From assembly GCF_900182935.1 (NCBI RefSeq), contig NZ_FXUE01000002.1, positions 310,001-374,000 on the forward strand: 64,000 nucleotides of DNA, given 5' to 3'. Positions 35,287 to 44,092 of the stretch are shown piece after piece. The position numbers and the translations under genes were made by a program. Within the stretch, counting starts at the first letter, position 1; every line of letters begins with the position of its first letter. The notes under the pieces are model-generated. The model had not been told where the DNA came from and did not search any database. It saw nothing but the letters and a program-made list of their open reading frames with translations. The DNA is from Fibrobacter sp. UWB10. GTDB lineage: Bacteria > Fibrobacterota > Fibrobacteria > Fibrobacterales > Fibrobacteraceae.

Positions 35287-36609
35287 ATGATTAATAGAAA
35301 TATTTTTTGCATACTTGTGGGCTCGTTGATTTATGTGACGATGTTTTCTGCCTGCGGTGATGAAAATACGTATATCGTGGATGATCAGTATTCGGGAATT
35401 GAGTCTGTTGAAAATTTAGATTCATGTTCTGTAGATAATGACAAAAAGATTGTATTTCTTTTAGACTCTTCTTCCTTTTGGTCTTGTTCTGAGGGAAAAT
35501 GGATTCTAGTCAATTTAGTCTTTGATAAACAATCGGTAAAGGATACGGTCCTTGTTAAGGATACTCTTTATTTAAAGGATTCGTTAATATCTAGAGACAC
35601 GCTGTACTTGTATGATTCGTTAGTTATTAAGGATACGATAGCCTACAAAGATTCTGTGTTTTCGTATGACACCCTAGTTGTTAAGGATACACTCTTCGTT
35701 AAAGATACTGTTCTTGTGTATGACTCCCTAGTTGTGAAGGATACGCTCGTTTCCAAAGATACTGTGTTTTCTTATGATACTTTGGTTGTGAAAGATACGC
35801 TAGTTTTGAAAGATTCAATCTATTTTGTCGATACAGTCTATTCGTTTGACACCCTTGTTGTGAATCATTACGATACCTTACGTGTTTATGATACGAATAC
35901 GGTTGTTTATGTTCCCAAGTATGATACTGTTACTACGGAATTCTTGAATCAGGAAATGCTTAAGAATGGTGATTATGGAATTCTTGTGGATGAACGGGAC
36001 AATAAGGTTTACAGAACGATAAAGATTGGAACTCAGACTTGGATGGCACAGAATCTTTCGTATGCCGATGGTGGAGTAACAAGCTATTGCCGAAATAATT
36101 CTGTTCAAGGCTATGGGGATGAGTATTGCCGTCGTTTTGGACGCTTGTATACATGGGCTGCAGCACTGAATTTGGATGATATGTACAATTCTAATCGTGC
36201 AACAGAATCAGATGGCTCGGATAAGTACTTGTATCATCCTGCACAGGGACTATGTCCTGATGGTTATCACATCCCGCAAAAGTCTGAATTCGAGACGCTT
36301 ATAAATTATGTGGCTGCCCAAAATACGGTTAACAACGTCAAGACGGGCGTTTCTCCATCACTTGAATCGGTTAATGGTTTATGGGATATACCTGCCGGTG
36401 ATTCTTATCCAACGAATACCACGGGTTTCTCTGGTGTGGCAAATGGTTCTTTATTTAGTGGCTACTCAGCAACGCTTTCGATGGTTTCGTCTACGGAAAA
36501 CTCGGCTACCACCTTTACAGTGTATACATTGCACCATTCATCGACTTCTTTCAAAATCGAAGCCCATGAAAAAGCGAGTTTCATGTCTATTCGTTGCGTA
36601 AAGAATTGA
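35287..36609 (+). CDS. FISUMP-domain lipoprotein with exact hexapeptide repeat
   Basis: A 440-residue lipoprotein (lipobox FSAC). Residues 85-190 are an 18-unit hexapeptide repeat of the form D-(T/S)-(L/V/I)-x-x-(K/Y/R/S): Asp occurs at every sixth residue from 86 to 188 without a break. Every third unit tends to carry Tyr or Phe, giving an 18-residue super-period. The C-terminal half (about 225-440) is the Fibrobacter major paralogous domain: YGILVDERDNKVYRTIKIG, TWMAQNLSYAD, LYTWAAAL and GLCPDGYHIPQKSEFETL, ending SIRCVKN. The FISUMP function is unknown; the repeat may be a beta-solenoid stalk holding it off the surface. Confidence 0.9.
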   Translation: MINRNIFCILVGSLIYVTMFSACGDENTYIVDDQYSGIESVENLDSCSVDNDKKIVFLLDSSSFWSCSEGKWILVNLVFDKQSVKDTVLVKDTLYLKDSLISRDTLYLYDSLVIKDTIAYKDSVFSYDTLVVKDTLFVKDTVLVYDSLVVKDTLVSKDTVFSYDTLVVKDTLVLKDSIYFVDTVYSFDTLVVNHYDTLRVYDTNTVVYVPKYDTVTTEFLNQEMLKNGDYGILVDERDNKVYRTIKIGTQTWMAQNLSYADGGVTSYCRNNSVQGYGDEYCRRFGRLYTWAAALNLDDMYNSNRATESDGSDKYLYHPAQGLCPDGYHIPQKSEFETLINYVAAQNTVNNVKTGVSPSLESVNGLWDIPAGDSYPTNTTGFSGVANGSLFSGYSATLSMVSSTENSATTFTVYTLHHSSTSFKIEAHEKASFMSIRCVKN

Positions 36610-36650
36610 TGAAAACAAGTTTTATCAACTAAAAAACATATATTTAAAGC

Positions 36651-37562
36651 ATGGTTAAAGATTTAATTCATGCTTTGAATGGGGTGCTGCTCGGAAAGTC
36701 TGAGACAGTGGAACTTTTGGTGATGGCGCTGCTGGCCGATGGTCACGTGCTGGTGGAAGATGTTCCTGGCACGGGCAAGACCACACTTTCGAAGGCGCTT
36801 GCGGCCGCAATTGGGGCTGACTTTGCACGAATCCAGTTTACGCCGGATTTGCTGCCCGCTGATGTAACGGGCGGTGCCGTATTCAAGGCGAATACGGGTG
36901 AATTTGAAATTCGTAAAGGGCCTGTATTTACGCAGGTGCTCCTGGCAGACGAAATCAACCGAGCCTCGCCGCGTACGCAGAGTGCTTTGCTCGAAGCTAT
37001 GGAGGAGCGCCAGGTTTCGTTGGAAGGCGAGCGCTTTAAACTGCCGGAACTCTTTATGGTGCTTGCAACCGAGAATCCGGTGGAATTCCACGGCGTGTTC
37101 CCATTGCCCGAAGCGCAGATGGACCGCTTTATGGTGCGCATTTCGGTTGGGTATCCGACTGCAGAAACAGAGCTTGAAATTTTGCGTGCGCATCGCAGCA
37201 GTCGTCCGATTGACGCTTTGAAGGCGGTGACGACTCCCGAAGAAATTTTGAAGGCTCGCGCCACGGTGCGTGATATTCATATTGATGAATCGCTGGAACG
37301 TTATGTGATTTCGCTGGTGCAGGCGACGCGTAACGACGGCAGCGTGCGCTTGGCGGCAAGCCCGCGTGCAGGCATGAACTTGGTGCGCATGGCGCAGGCG
37401 TGTGCGTATGTGAACGGGCGCGACTTCGTGAATCCAGACGATATTCAACGTGTGTTCTTCCCAGTGATGGAACACCGTGTGTTCGCTAAGGATAGCGGCG
37501 ATCCCGATGCCAGCAAGAAGATTTTGCAGGGAATCCTGAAGCAGGTCAATATACCCAAATAA
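36651..37562 (+). CDS. MoxR-family AAA+ ATPase
   Basis: A 303-residue AAA+ ATPase. Walker A is PGTGKT (39-44), Walker B lies in VLLADEINRASPRTQSALLEAMEE, sensor 1 is in VLATENPVEFHGVFPLPEAQMDRF, and the lid is in the C-terminal ~80 residues. MoxR proteins act as chaperones for von Willebrand/DUF58 partners. The DUF58 and transglutaminase genes follow, the usual MoxR module, but a FISUMP lipoprotein gene is inserted between them. Confidence 0.93.
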   Translation: MVKDLIHALNGVLLGKSETVELLVMALLADGHVLVEDVPGTGKTTLSKALAAAIGADFARIQFTPDLLPADVTGGAVFKANTGEFEIRKGPVFTQVLLADEINRASPRTQSALLEAMEERQVSLEGERFKLPELFMVLATENPVEFHGVFPLPEAQMDRFMVRISVGYPTAETELEILRAHRSSRPIDALKAVTTPEEILKARATVRDIHIDESLERYVISLVQATRNDGSVRLAASPRAGMNLVRMAQACAYVNGRDFVNPDDIQRVFFPVMEHRVFAKDSGDPDASKKILQGILKQVNIPK

Positions 37563-37596
37563 CACTGCAAAGACGGCTTTCGATAACGGAATCTTT

Positions 37597-38844
37597 ATGA
37601 AAATTATATTGCCGTTTTGGGTGGGCTTGATATTTTTGTTTGTGGCTTGCAGCAATGCTGATTATGAGGCTTTAGAAGAGTCTCCTTTTGAAGCTGCTGA
37701 TAAGGCTATGCAAGATACGAGTGTCAATGATGAGAATGAATGGCTCGAACCAGTTGTAAGTTCTAGTAGTAGCGGTGACTCTGTATTGTATTTGCCGCTA
37801 GATGATGCTGCTGAAGAAAGAAAAGTAGATTCGCTGATTCATCTTTATGATGATGTGTTGTTTGAACCGGATACCCTTGAGTTAGATAGCGTTGAATCAG
37901 ACAGCATCGAACCTGGTAATAATGAACCTGACTTGGGTTTGCCAAGTTGCTCGATTGAAAATGAAGGCGAAATTGCTCGAAGTGTTAAGGATGAAATGTA
38001 TTATGTCTGTAGAGATTCTGAATGGGTCTATGCATTAGTTTCAGAGTATGATACATACGGTGAAACTTGTACCTTGGCTGATGTCGGAAAAATCATTAAT
38101 GGAGCCGTGTCTGACTACAGTAAATATTACTGCACGGCAAATGGTTGGATTGATTATGTGGATTGGAGTTGGGAAGTTCCCAAAGAAGCTCGGTTGAATC
38201 CTGAAATAAGCTATGATACTTTAGTAGATCCTCGTGATGGTAAGGTTTATAAGACGATAAAGATTGCCTCTCAAACATGGATGGCAGAAAACTTGAATTA
38301 TGCGGATAGCGTTAAAACGGAAAGCTTAAAAGGGAACAATTGGTGCTATCATAATGATACCATGAACTGTGATGTAGTGGGCCGTTATTATACTTGGGCT
38401 GCCGCTATTGATTCTGTCGGGTTGGCTGAAAATGAAGCTTTGGATTGCGGCTATGGAAAAAGATGCTGGCTACCGGACACTATTTATGGTATTTGTCCGC
38501 CGGGTTGGCACCTGCCAAAGGAAAAAGAATGGTATGCATTGTTAGATGCCTTGGGCGGAAAGGATATTGCCGGTAGAGTGCTTAAATCTCAAAGCGGTTG
38601 GTTCCTTCATGGTTGCGGAACAGATTCTACGGGCTTTAGTGCTTTGCCTGCTGGTAGAAAATTTGTTGATGATTATTTTGATTACGAAGGTCTTATTGCG
38701 TATTTTTGGAGTTCCTCGGAGTATACAGAAGATTATGCACGCTTTATGGGCTTGACCTATGACCATTATTGGGAGGCTTTCATGTATACTCATAAAAAGT
38801 CTTACGGTTTTTCTGTTCGTTGTTTGAAAAATTCTGAAATCTGA
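37597..38844 (+). CDS. FISUMP-domain lipoprotein inside the MoxR operon
   Basis: A 415-residue lipoprotein (lipobox FVAC) with an acidic, Ser-rich linker region (about 30-140) and a C-terminal FISUMP domain: YDTLVDPRDGKVYKTIKIA, TWMAENLNYAD, YYTWAAAIDS, GICPPGWHLPKEKEWYALLDALGG, GFSALPAGRKF, AYFWSSSEY and GFSVRCLKN. All core FISUMP blocks are present, unlike the copy at 53920-54807. It lies 34 nt after moxR and 10 nt before the DUF58 gene, so it appears to be a member of this operon. The role is unknown. Confidence 0.9.
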   Translation: MKIILPFWVGLIFLFVACSNADYEALEESPFEAADKAMQDTSVNDENEWLEPVVSSSSSGDSVLYLPLDDAAEERKVDSLIHLYDDVLFEPDTLELDSVESDSIEPGNNEPDLGLPSCSIENEGEIARSVKDEMYYVCRDSEWVYALVSEYDTYGETCTLADVGKIINGAVSDYSKYYCTANGWIDYVDWSWEVPKEARLNPEISYDTLVDPRDGKVYKTIKIASQTWMAENLNYADSVKTESLKGNNWCYHNDTMNCDVVGRYYTWAAAIDSVGLAENEALDCGYGKRCWLPDTIYGICPPGWHLPKEKEWYALLDALGGKDIAGRVLKSQSGWFLHGCGTDSTGFSALPAGRKFVDDYFDYEGLIAYFWSSSEYTEDYARFMGLTYDHYWEAFMYTHKKSYGFSVRCLKNSEI

Positions 38845-38854
38845 GTAAAATCGA

Positions 38855-40054
38855 ATGCTTACTTTAGTTAAATGGCTGTTGAACGCGATTCCGCGGGCCC
38901 CGAAAAAATCGGGGATTTTGATGGCTGTTTACTTTTGGTGGCTAGATTATTTTACTCCGGCGGGTCGTGCATTTGCTTCGTTATTTTTGCTGGCGATGTT
39001 TGCGGGGGCGGTGCCTGGATTTTGGGCGGCCTGGATTTTTGCGGGCATTGATTTCCTGCTTTTCTTGGGACTTGTCTTTAGCCTTTTTGTGACGGCGAAG
39101 CGGAGCAAAATTGCGGTTGAAAGCGTGTCGGTGAATCGTGTGCGCGAAGGCGAAACGGCTACGGTGACGGCGTATGTGGCGGTGCGTTCGACGATTGACT
39201 GCGTGACTTTGGGGGCGAACCGTTTGCCGCCCTCGCTTACAGGCTTTGAATCGGACCGCGAGAAGATTAAGAAGGGCGAGCCGCCGCGCAAGATGGAATG
39301 CCAAGTGCGCACGACGCGCCGCGGCTCCTTCATGCTGAATAAGGTCTCGGCGAATGTGCCTGAAATTATGGGCCTTTTGCGCTGGCCTTATGGCTTTAAC
39401 GGCTCGGTAGAATTGCTGGTTTACCCCCGTGCGCTCAAGGTGCAAGAATTTCCATTCCTGACGCAGGGCGCTTCGGGCATGGCATTTGCGCCCTTCTTGA
39501 TGCCAAGCCTTACCCGAGGCATGAATTTTATCGGCGTGCGGCCTTACTGCGAAGGCGATTCTCTGCGCGATTTGCACCATAAGGCCTTTGCCCGCTACGG
39601 CAAACCTTTTACGAAAGAATTTGAAATCGAGCGCGGCGCAGGCGTGATTTTGCTTTTGGATACGGCGACTCCGAATTTCAAGTCGCGACAGTACTTGGAA
39701 CATGCAATTCGAATGACGGCGGCAGTGGGCGAGTGGCTCTTGAACCGCGAAATTCTCGGACGATTCTTTATCGATAGCGAAGAAATTGCCTTGGATGGCG
39801 GTAACGAAAGCCGCAAGAATTTGCTGGATGCTCTGGCGAGAATTCCGCCCGCATCGCTTGCGCACGCAAAACAGCCCGCACCTTGGGCTCCTGCGGCGCG
39901 CCCGATGGATCCGGTGCTTCGCATCGGACTTTACGAAAACGATGAACCGCTTGTGAACAAGCATGTCGTGGTCGGAACGCAGCCTGCTTCGACCGAAGAT
40001 AAATTGCTGGTGATTTCGCCTGAAGATTGCGAAGGCGAGAGGGTGACGCTATGA
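38855..40054 (+). CDS. DUF58-domain membrane protein
   Basis: A 399-residue protein with two N-terminal membrane segments (about 32-80: GRAFASLFLLAMFAGAVPGF and a following IDFLLFLGLVFSLFVTA). The DUF58 signature is seen at about 229-255: RPYCEGDSLRDLHHKAFARYG. DUF58 proteins are the usual MoxR partners. The last residues overlap the transglutaminase gene by 4 nt (ATGA), so the two are co-translated. Confidence 0.88.
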   Translation: MLTLVKWLLNAIPRAPKKSGILMAVYFWWLDYFTPAGRAFASLFLLAMFAGAVPGFWAAWIFAGIDFLLFLGLVFSLFVTAKRSKIAVESVSVNRVREGETATVTAYVAVRSTIDCVTLGANRLPPSLTGFESDREKIKKGEPPRKMECQVRTTRRGSFMLNKVSANVPEIMGLLRWPYGFNGSVELLVYPRALKVQEFPFLTQGASGMAFAPFLMPSLTRGMNFIGVRPYCEGDSLRDLHHKAFARYGKPFTKEFEIERGAGVILLLDTATPNFKSRQYLEHAIRMTAAVGEWLLNREILGRFFIDSEEIALDGGNESRKNLLDALARIPPASLAHAKQPAPWAPAARPMDPVLRIGLYENDEPLVNKHVVVGTQPASTEDKLLVISPEDCEGERVTL

Positions 40055-42096
40055 TGGCGAGTGAGAAAGTAGACATTCGCTACGCCTTTAAGGTGCTGTT
40101 CCTTTGCCTGGCTTCGGTGAATTTGGGTCATACGTTTGATTTCTTGTGGCTCGGCCTTTTGTTTGCAATTTACTTTGTGGTCATCGGTGTGTTGAATGCG
40201 ACGCGTCGCCGCGAATTTGCGAAACGCCCGCGTTACAACAAAATTTTGGCGTACGGAGCGATTGTCCCGCTTGCGCTTTTCTGGGTGATGACGCCTTCGG
40301 TTGAAAACGGCGTGTCGCCTTATTTGATTTTCTTGCCGGGAATTTACTTGCTGTATTTGGCGGCGTTGCAGGAACGGAGTCGCGGAAACGGAGGCTTTGA
40401 AGTTTTTGTCGCCTTCGATGGCGTAGGTGCTTTGCTCTTTGGAATGTACATGGTGCCGCATGGCTGGGGCTTTGTCGGACTTGTTGGATTCTTGCTTGCG
40501 CTTTGCGCTTATAGCCGTCGCGGAACAGCGCCTTACAAGTACGGACTCTTTTTGCTCGTGATTGCTGCTCTCGGTGCAATCTCTTACGGCGGTTGGCAAC
40601 ATTGGAAATCGCAGCGTTACCGCTACGGTGCGAAAATGGCCGAAGACTACTACCAGCGCGAACGCATGATGGGCTTTGATCCGGTCGCTGCCTTGGGTAG
40701 TTTCGGGAGCAATTACAATTCCCGTTATAATAGCCAAGTCGTGTTGCGCGTGTGGGATAAACAGCCGTCAAGATACTTTAAGGCGGCTAGCTACGAAAAG
40801 TACGTGGCGGGCATTTGGAAATTGCCGACACAATTTACGACAAGACTTTATCCGGCCTACTATCAGGTGGACTATGCTGTGTTTGAGACTGCGGATTCGC
40901 TGACGAAGGCCGATTCCTTGCGTGAGGTGGAACAAATCTGGGTTCAATCGACGCTGGATAACTTTGGCTTTGTGTTTGCGCCCTATGGTGCCGTGGGCTT
41001 TGCGGCAAAAGATGTGGACTCGTTGACCTATTATTCGGGCGGTATGGTGCAGGGCCTGAATGGTAATGGAAAACGCTCTGACTGGCATTATTTTAAATGT
41101 TGGCCTGTTTCGGCGGAGAATGCGCCGGAGGCTTGCTCGCTGCCGGATTCTTTGCTGGCTCCGGGTGATGGCGACTTGATGGTAGGCGAGCGGTATTTGC
41201 CGCTGATTGACTCCGTGATTGCGGCGATGGACTTGCGCGACTCTGCGGCGGTGGATTCTGCAGCACCTGCAAAATCGATGCCGGATTCGCTAGTGTTGCA
41301 AAAAATGCTTGCCTATTACCTCACGAACTTTACCTATTCGCTTACGGTGCCGGGAATTACGCGCTGGGGTGGTGCGAAGAATGAGCCTTTGGCGATTTTC
41401 TGGCGCGAAAAGCAGGGCTTCTGCGAATACTATGCGACGCTTTCGGCGTTGGTGCTTCGTCGGCTTGGAATTCCGGCACGGTATGTCACTGGCTTTGCAA
41501 ATCCTGAGATTGTCGAGGGCTTGCCTTATAGCATTTTCCGCCGCAAGCATTCGCATGCATGGGTCGAAGCGTATGTAGATAATCGCTGGGTTATCTTCGA
41601 CCCGACGCCTCCCATTTTGCCGCAGTTTGTACAGGCTCCCAGCTGGTGGAGCGTCAAATGGGAGGGCGTGCGCGGGCGTTTCGCCCGCGTGATGCATGCT
41701 CTTAAAGAAGGCGAGTGGCGCCGCGTTGTCGATAGCTGGCAAAATCAATCGACCGCCCTCTTGGAAAGTCCGATTCTGTATGCAGTGCTGGTGATTCTTG
41801 TTGTTGGCTTTGCGGGGCGCAAGATTTATATTGCGTATAAATTAATCTCCAAGAATCGCGCTTATGTCTCGGCGCGGTCTCTAGAATGGGTAAGCAAGCT
41901 GAACCGCGCCGAGCGTGATTTAGCCCGCGCCGGCTTTAGACGGGAGCCCGGCGAAACGGTCGGCAAATTTGCGGCTCGTGTTAGGATTGCGCTTTCACAC
42001 CTCGCCGAGGACCAAACCCATCTCAAAAAAATCCAGAAGGCTCGCCAGGCCTTGTCCATTCTCGACGAGTACGAATCAAACCGCTGGAAATTCTAA
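40051..42096 (+). CDS. Transglutaminase-like membrane protein (DUF3488/TgpA-type)
   Basis: A 681-residue protein with several N-terminal membrane spans (residues ~10-190) and a large periplasmic transglutaminase-like domain. The catalytic triad reads C458 (KQGFCEYYATLSA), H502 (HSHAWVEAYV) and D517 (VIFDPTPP). A single membrane span (ILYAVLVILVVGFA, about residues 572-585) and a cytoplasmic tail follow. This matches TgpA-type proteins found with MoxR and DUF58. Start ATG 40051 is chosen for the ATGA overlap. Confidence 0.9.
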   Translation: MMASEKVDIRYAFKVLFLCLASVNLGHTFDFLWLGLLFAIYFVVIGVLNATRRREFAKRPRYNKILAYGAIVPLALFWVMTPSVENGVSPYLIFLPGIYLLYLAALQERSRGNGGFEVFVAFDGVGALLFGMYMVPHGWGFVGLVGFLLALCAYSRRGTAPYKYGLFLLVIAALGAISYGGWQHWKSQRYRYGAKMAEDYYQRERMMGFDPVAALGSFGSNYNSRYNSQVVLRVWDKQPSRYFKAASYEKYVAGIWKLPTQFTTRLYPAYYQVDYAVFETADSLTKADSLREVEQIWVQSTLDNFGFVFAPYGAVGFAAKDVDSLTYYSGGMVQGLNGNGKRSDWHYFKCWPVSAENAPEACSLPDSLLAPGDGDLMVGERYLPLIDSVIAAMDLRDSAAVDSAAPAKSMPDSLVLQKMLAYYLTNFTYSLTVPGITRWGGAKNEPLAIFWREKQGFCEYYATLSALVLRRLGIPARYVTGFANPEIVEGLPYSIFRRKHSHAWVEAYVDNRWVIFDPTPPILPQFVQAPSWWSVKWEGVRGRFARVMHALKEGEWRRVVDSWQNQSTALLESPILYAVLVILVVGFAGRKIYIAYKLISKNRAYVSARSLEWVSKLNRAERDLARAGFRREPGETVGKFAARVRIALSHLAEDQTHLKKIQKARQALSILDEYESNRWKF

Positions 42097-42157
42097 GTTC
42101 TAAGTTCTACCAACTAAGTTCTTTTTCTATCTTTCCTCCCAAAAACTAGGAGTTATT

Positions 42158-42988
42158 ATGTCTGTACAAGTGATGGTAAATGGTATTCCGGGCAACATGG
42201 GCCGCATTGTGGCCGAAACCTGCGTGGCCCGCGGCCTCGAACTCGTTCCGTATTCTCTGACGGGTGAAATTATCGTTGAAAACGAAGCCGAAGTCGCCGG
42301 CAAGACCATCCAACTTTTGAAGCCGAGCAATCGTGAAGCTCGCATTGGCGAAGTTCTTGAAAAGTATCCGAACGTCATTTGCATTGACTATACGCACCCG
42401 ACGGCCGTGAATGACAACGCCGCCTTCTACGTCAAGCACAAGATTCCGTTCGTGATGGGCACCACCGGCGGTGACCGCGAAGCGCTCGCCAAGCTCGTTG
42501 CCGATGCAAATCACCCGAGCGTGATTGCTCCGAATATGGCAAAGCAGATTGTCGCTTTCCAAACGATGATTGAATTCTTGGCTAAGGAATTCCCGACGGC
42601 ATTCAGCGGCTACAAGCTCTCCGTGGTCGAAAGCCACCAGAAGACCAAGGCCGATACGAGCGGTACCGCACGCGCCGTGGTGGGTGACTTCCAGAAGATG
42701 GGTTTTGACTTTACCGTCGATGATATCGAAAAGGTTCGTGACGAGAAGGAACAGATGGAACGCATGCACGTGCCCGAAGAATACCTCGGCGGTCACGCAT
42801 TCCACACCTACAGCCTTGACAGCGCTGACGGTACGGTTCACTTTGAATTCCAGCATAACGTGTGCGGCCGCAAGATTTACGCCGAAGGTACTGTGGACGC
42901 CGTGAACTTCCTCGCTTGCCACATTGCAAACGGAACGGCAAGACCCTTCAACATGATGGACGTGCTCCGCTCCGGCAAGATGCGCTAA
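42158..42988 (+). CDS. dapB: 4-hydroxy-tetrahydrodipicolinate reductase (DapB)
   Basis: DapB makes tetrahydrodipicolinate for lysine and meso-diaminopimelate (cell wall) synthesis. The 276-residue protein has the Rossmann start VNGIPGNMGRIVAETC, then IDYTHPTAVNDNAAFY, VMGTTGGDRE and the substrate motif ESHQKTKADTSGTARAV. The family's typical ESH(HxxK)/SGTA pattern is present. The distance between it and the upstream operon and the AGGAG ribosome site suggest its own start region. dapA is not in the window. Confidence 0.92.
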   Translation: MSVQVMVNGIPGNMGRIVAETCVARGLELVPYSLTGEIIVENEAEVAGKTIQLLKPSNREARIGEVLEKYPNVICIDYTHPTAVNDNAAFYVKHKIPFVMGTTGGDREALAKLVADANHPSVIAPNMAKQIVAFQTMIEFLAKEFPTAFSGYKLSVVESHQKTKADTSGTARAVVGDFQKMGFDFTVDDIEKVRDEKEQMERMHVPEEYLGGHAFHTYSLDSADGTVHFEFQHNVCGRKIYAEGTVDAVNFLACHIANGTARPFNMMDVLRSGKMR

Positions 42989-43003
42989 TCGCATTGTAAG
43001 CTC

Positions 43004-44020
43004 ATGCGTTCTTATATCCTCCGCCGCTTACTTTTGATGATCCCGACCCTCATCGGGATTTCTCTGGTATGCTTTATTCTTATCCAGCTGTTGCCGGGTG
43101 GACCTGTGGAGGAAATGATTTCGCGTGCGCAGCAGGCCGCTGCCATGAAGGGCGGGGTAGATGCCTCCAAGGCGCTCTCGCCCGATCAGATTGCGCAAAT
43201 CCAGGCGTACTTCGGTTTTGACCAACCCGCCTGGAAGCGTTACCTGACTTGGCTCTGGAATGTTCTGCACCTGGACTTGGGCTCTAGCTATACCTATGGC
43301 CTCCCTGTGTGGGACGTGATTACGAGTCGTTTCCCGATTTCGCTGTTCTTTGGAATTACTTCGTTTTTCTTGAGCTACCTGGTTTGCATTCCGCTTGGCC
43401 TCTGGAAGGCGGTGCATCACGGAAGCAAGCTGGATTCCCTTTCTTCGGGCGTGATTTTCTCGGGCTACGTGATGCCGGGCTACGCTCTCGGTATTTTGCT
43501 CATTATCTTCCTCGCGGGCGGTTCTTACCTCGACATTTTCCCGCTGGGAGGTCTCACGAGCGATGACTTCGAGGACTTTACCTTCTTCGAAAAGATTGTG
43601 GACCTCGGACATCATTTGATTCTGCCGATTTTCTGCTACATGATTAGCGAATTTGCGTTCTTGACCTTCCTCATGAAGAACTCCGCACTGGAAGAACTGG
43701 GCAAGGACTATATGCGCACGGCTCTGGCGAAGGGCATGAGCTTTAACCAGGCGCTCGTCCGCCACGCGCTCCGTAACGCCCTGATTCCCATTGCCACGCG
43801 CCTTTCCGAAATCTGCACCCTGATGTTTGCGGGTGCGCTCCTTATCGAAAAGGTCTTCGATATCGACGGCATGGGACTGCTCTACTACAACTCCATGGTG
43901 AACCGCGACTACAACGTGGTCATGGGCGTCATCTTCCTCAGCAGCTTGATGGCGATGATTGGCCGCCTTTTCAGCGATATCCTCTACACGCTCGTAGACC
44001 CGCGTATCAAATTCTCGTAA
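43004..44020 (+). CDS. ABC transporter permease, OppB/YejB-like
   Basis: A 338-residue inner-membrane permease for peptide/oligopeptide import with about six spans. It begins RSYILRRLLLMIPTLIGISLVCFILIQLLPGGPVEEM, as in YejB, and carries the EAA-loop-like DYMRTALAKGMSFNQALVRHALRNALIPI. The partner permease, ATPase and binding-protein genes are not in this window. It follows dapB by 15 nt and a terminator-like hairpin follows it. Confidence 0.85.
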   Translation: MRSYILRRLLLMIPTLIGISLVCFILIQLLPGGPVEEMISRAQQAAAMKGGVDASKALSPDQIAQIQAYFGFDQPAWKRYLTWLWNVLHLDLGSSYTYGLPVWDVITSRFPISLFFGITSFFLSYLVCIPLGLWKAVHHGSKLDSLSSGVIFSGYVMPGYALGILLIIFLAGGSYLDIFPLGGLTSDDFEDFTFFEKIVDLGHHLILPIFCYMISEFAFLTFLMKNSALEELGKDYMRTALAKGMSFNQALVRHALRNALIPIATRLSEICTLMFAGALLIEKVFDIDGMGLLYYNSMVNRDYNVVMGVIFLSSLMAMIGRLFSDILYTLVDPRIKFS

Positions 44021-44053
44021 TAAGAAAGCTTTTTTATTGCCACACGGATTCGG

Positions 44054-44080
44054 TTCCACTAGCGTGGAATCATTTTTTTT
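44054..44080 (+). terminator. Terminator after the permease gene
   Basis: A hairpin with stem TTCCAC/GTGGAA (44054-44059, 44064-44069) and TAGC loop, extended by a G-U pair, is followed by CATTTTTTTT. Only 13 bp separate it from the next ATG, so it could also influence expression of that gene. Confidence 0.7.
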
Positions 44081-44092
44081 ATATTGGAAGGC

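Noticed and set aside
35542-35850. Eighteen-nucleotide repeats looking like a CRISPR or tandem repeat array
   Set aside because: The period is in-frame and encodes a continuous hexapeptide repeat with variable third bases, so it is a protein repeat.
42097-42157. AAGTTCTA tandem-like tract before dapB
   Set aside because: Short low-complexity spacer without a dyad or clear promoter; nothing to support a function.
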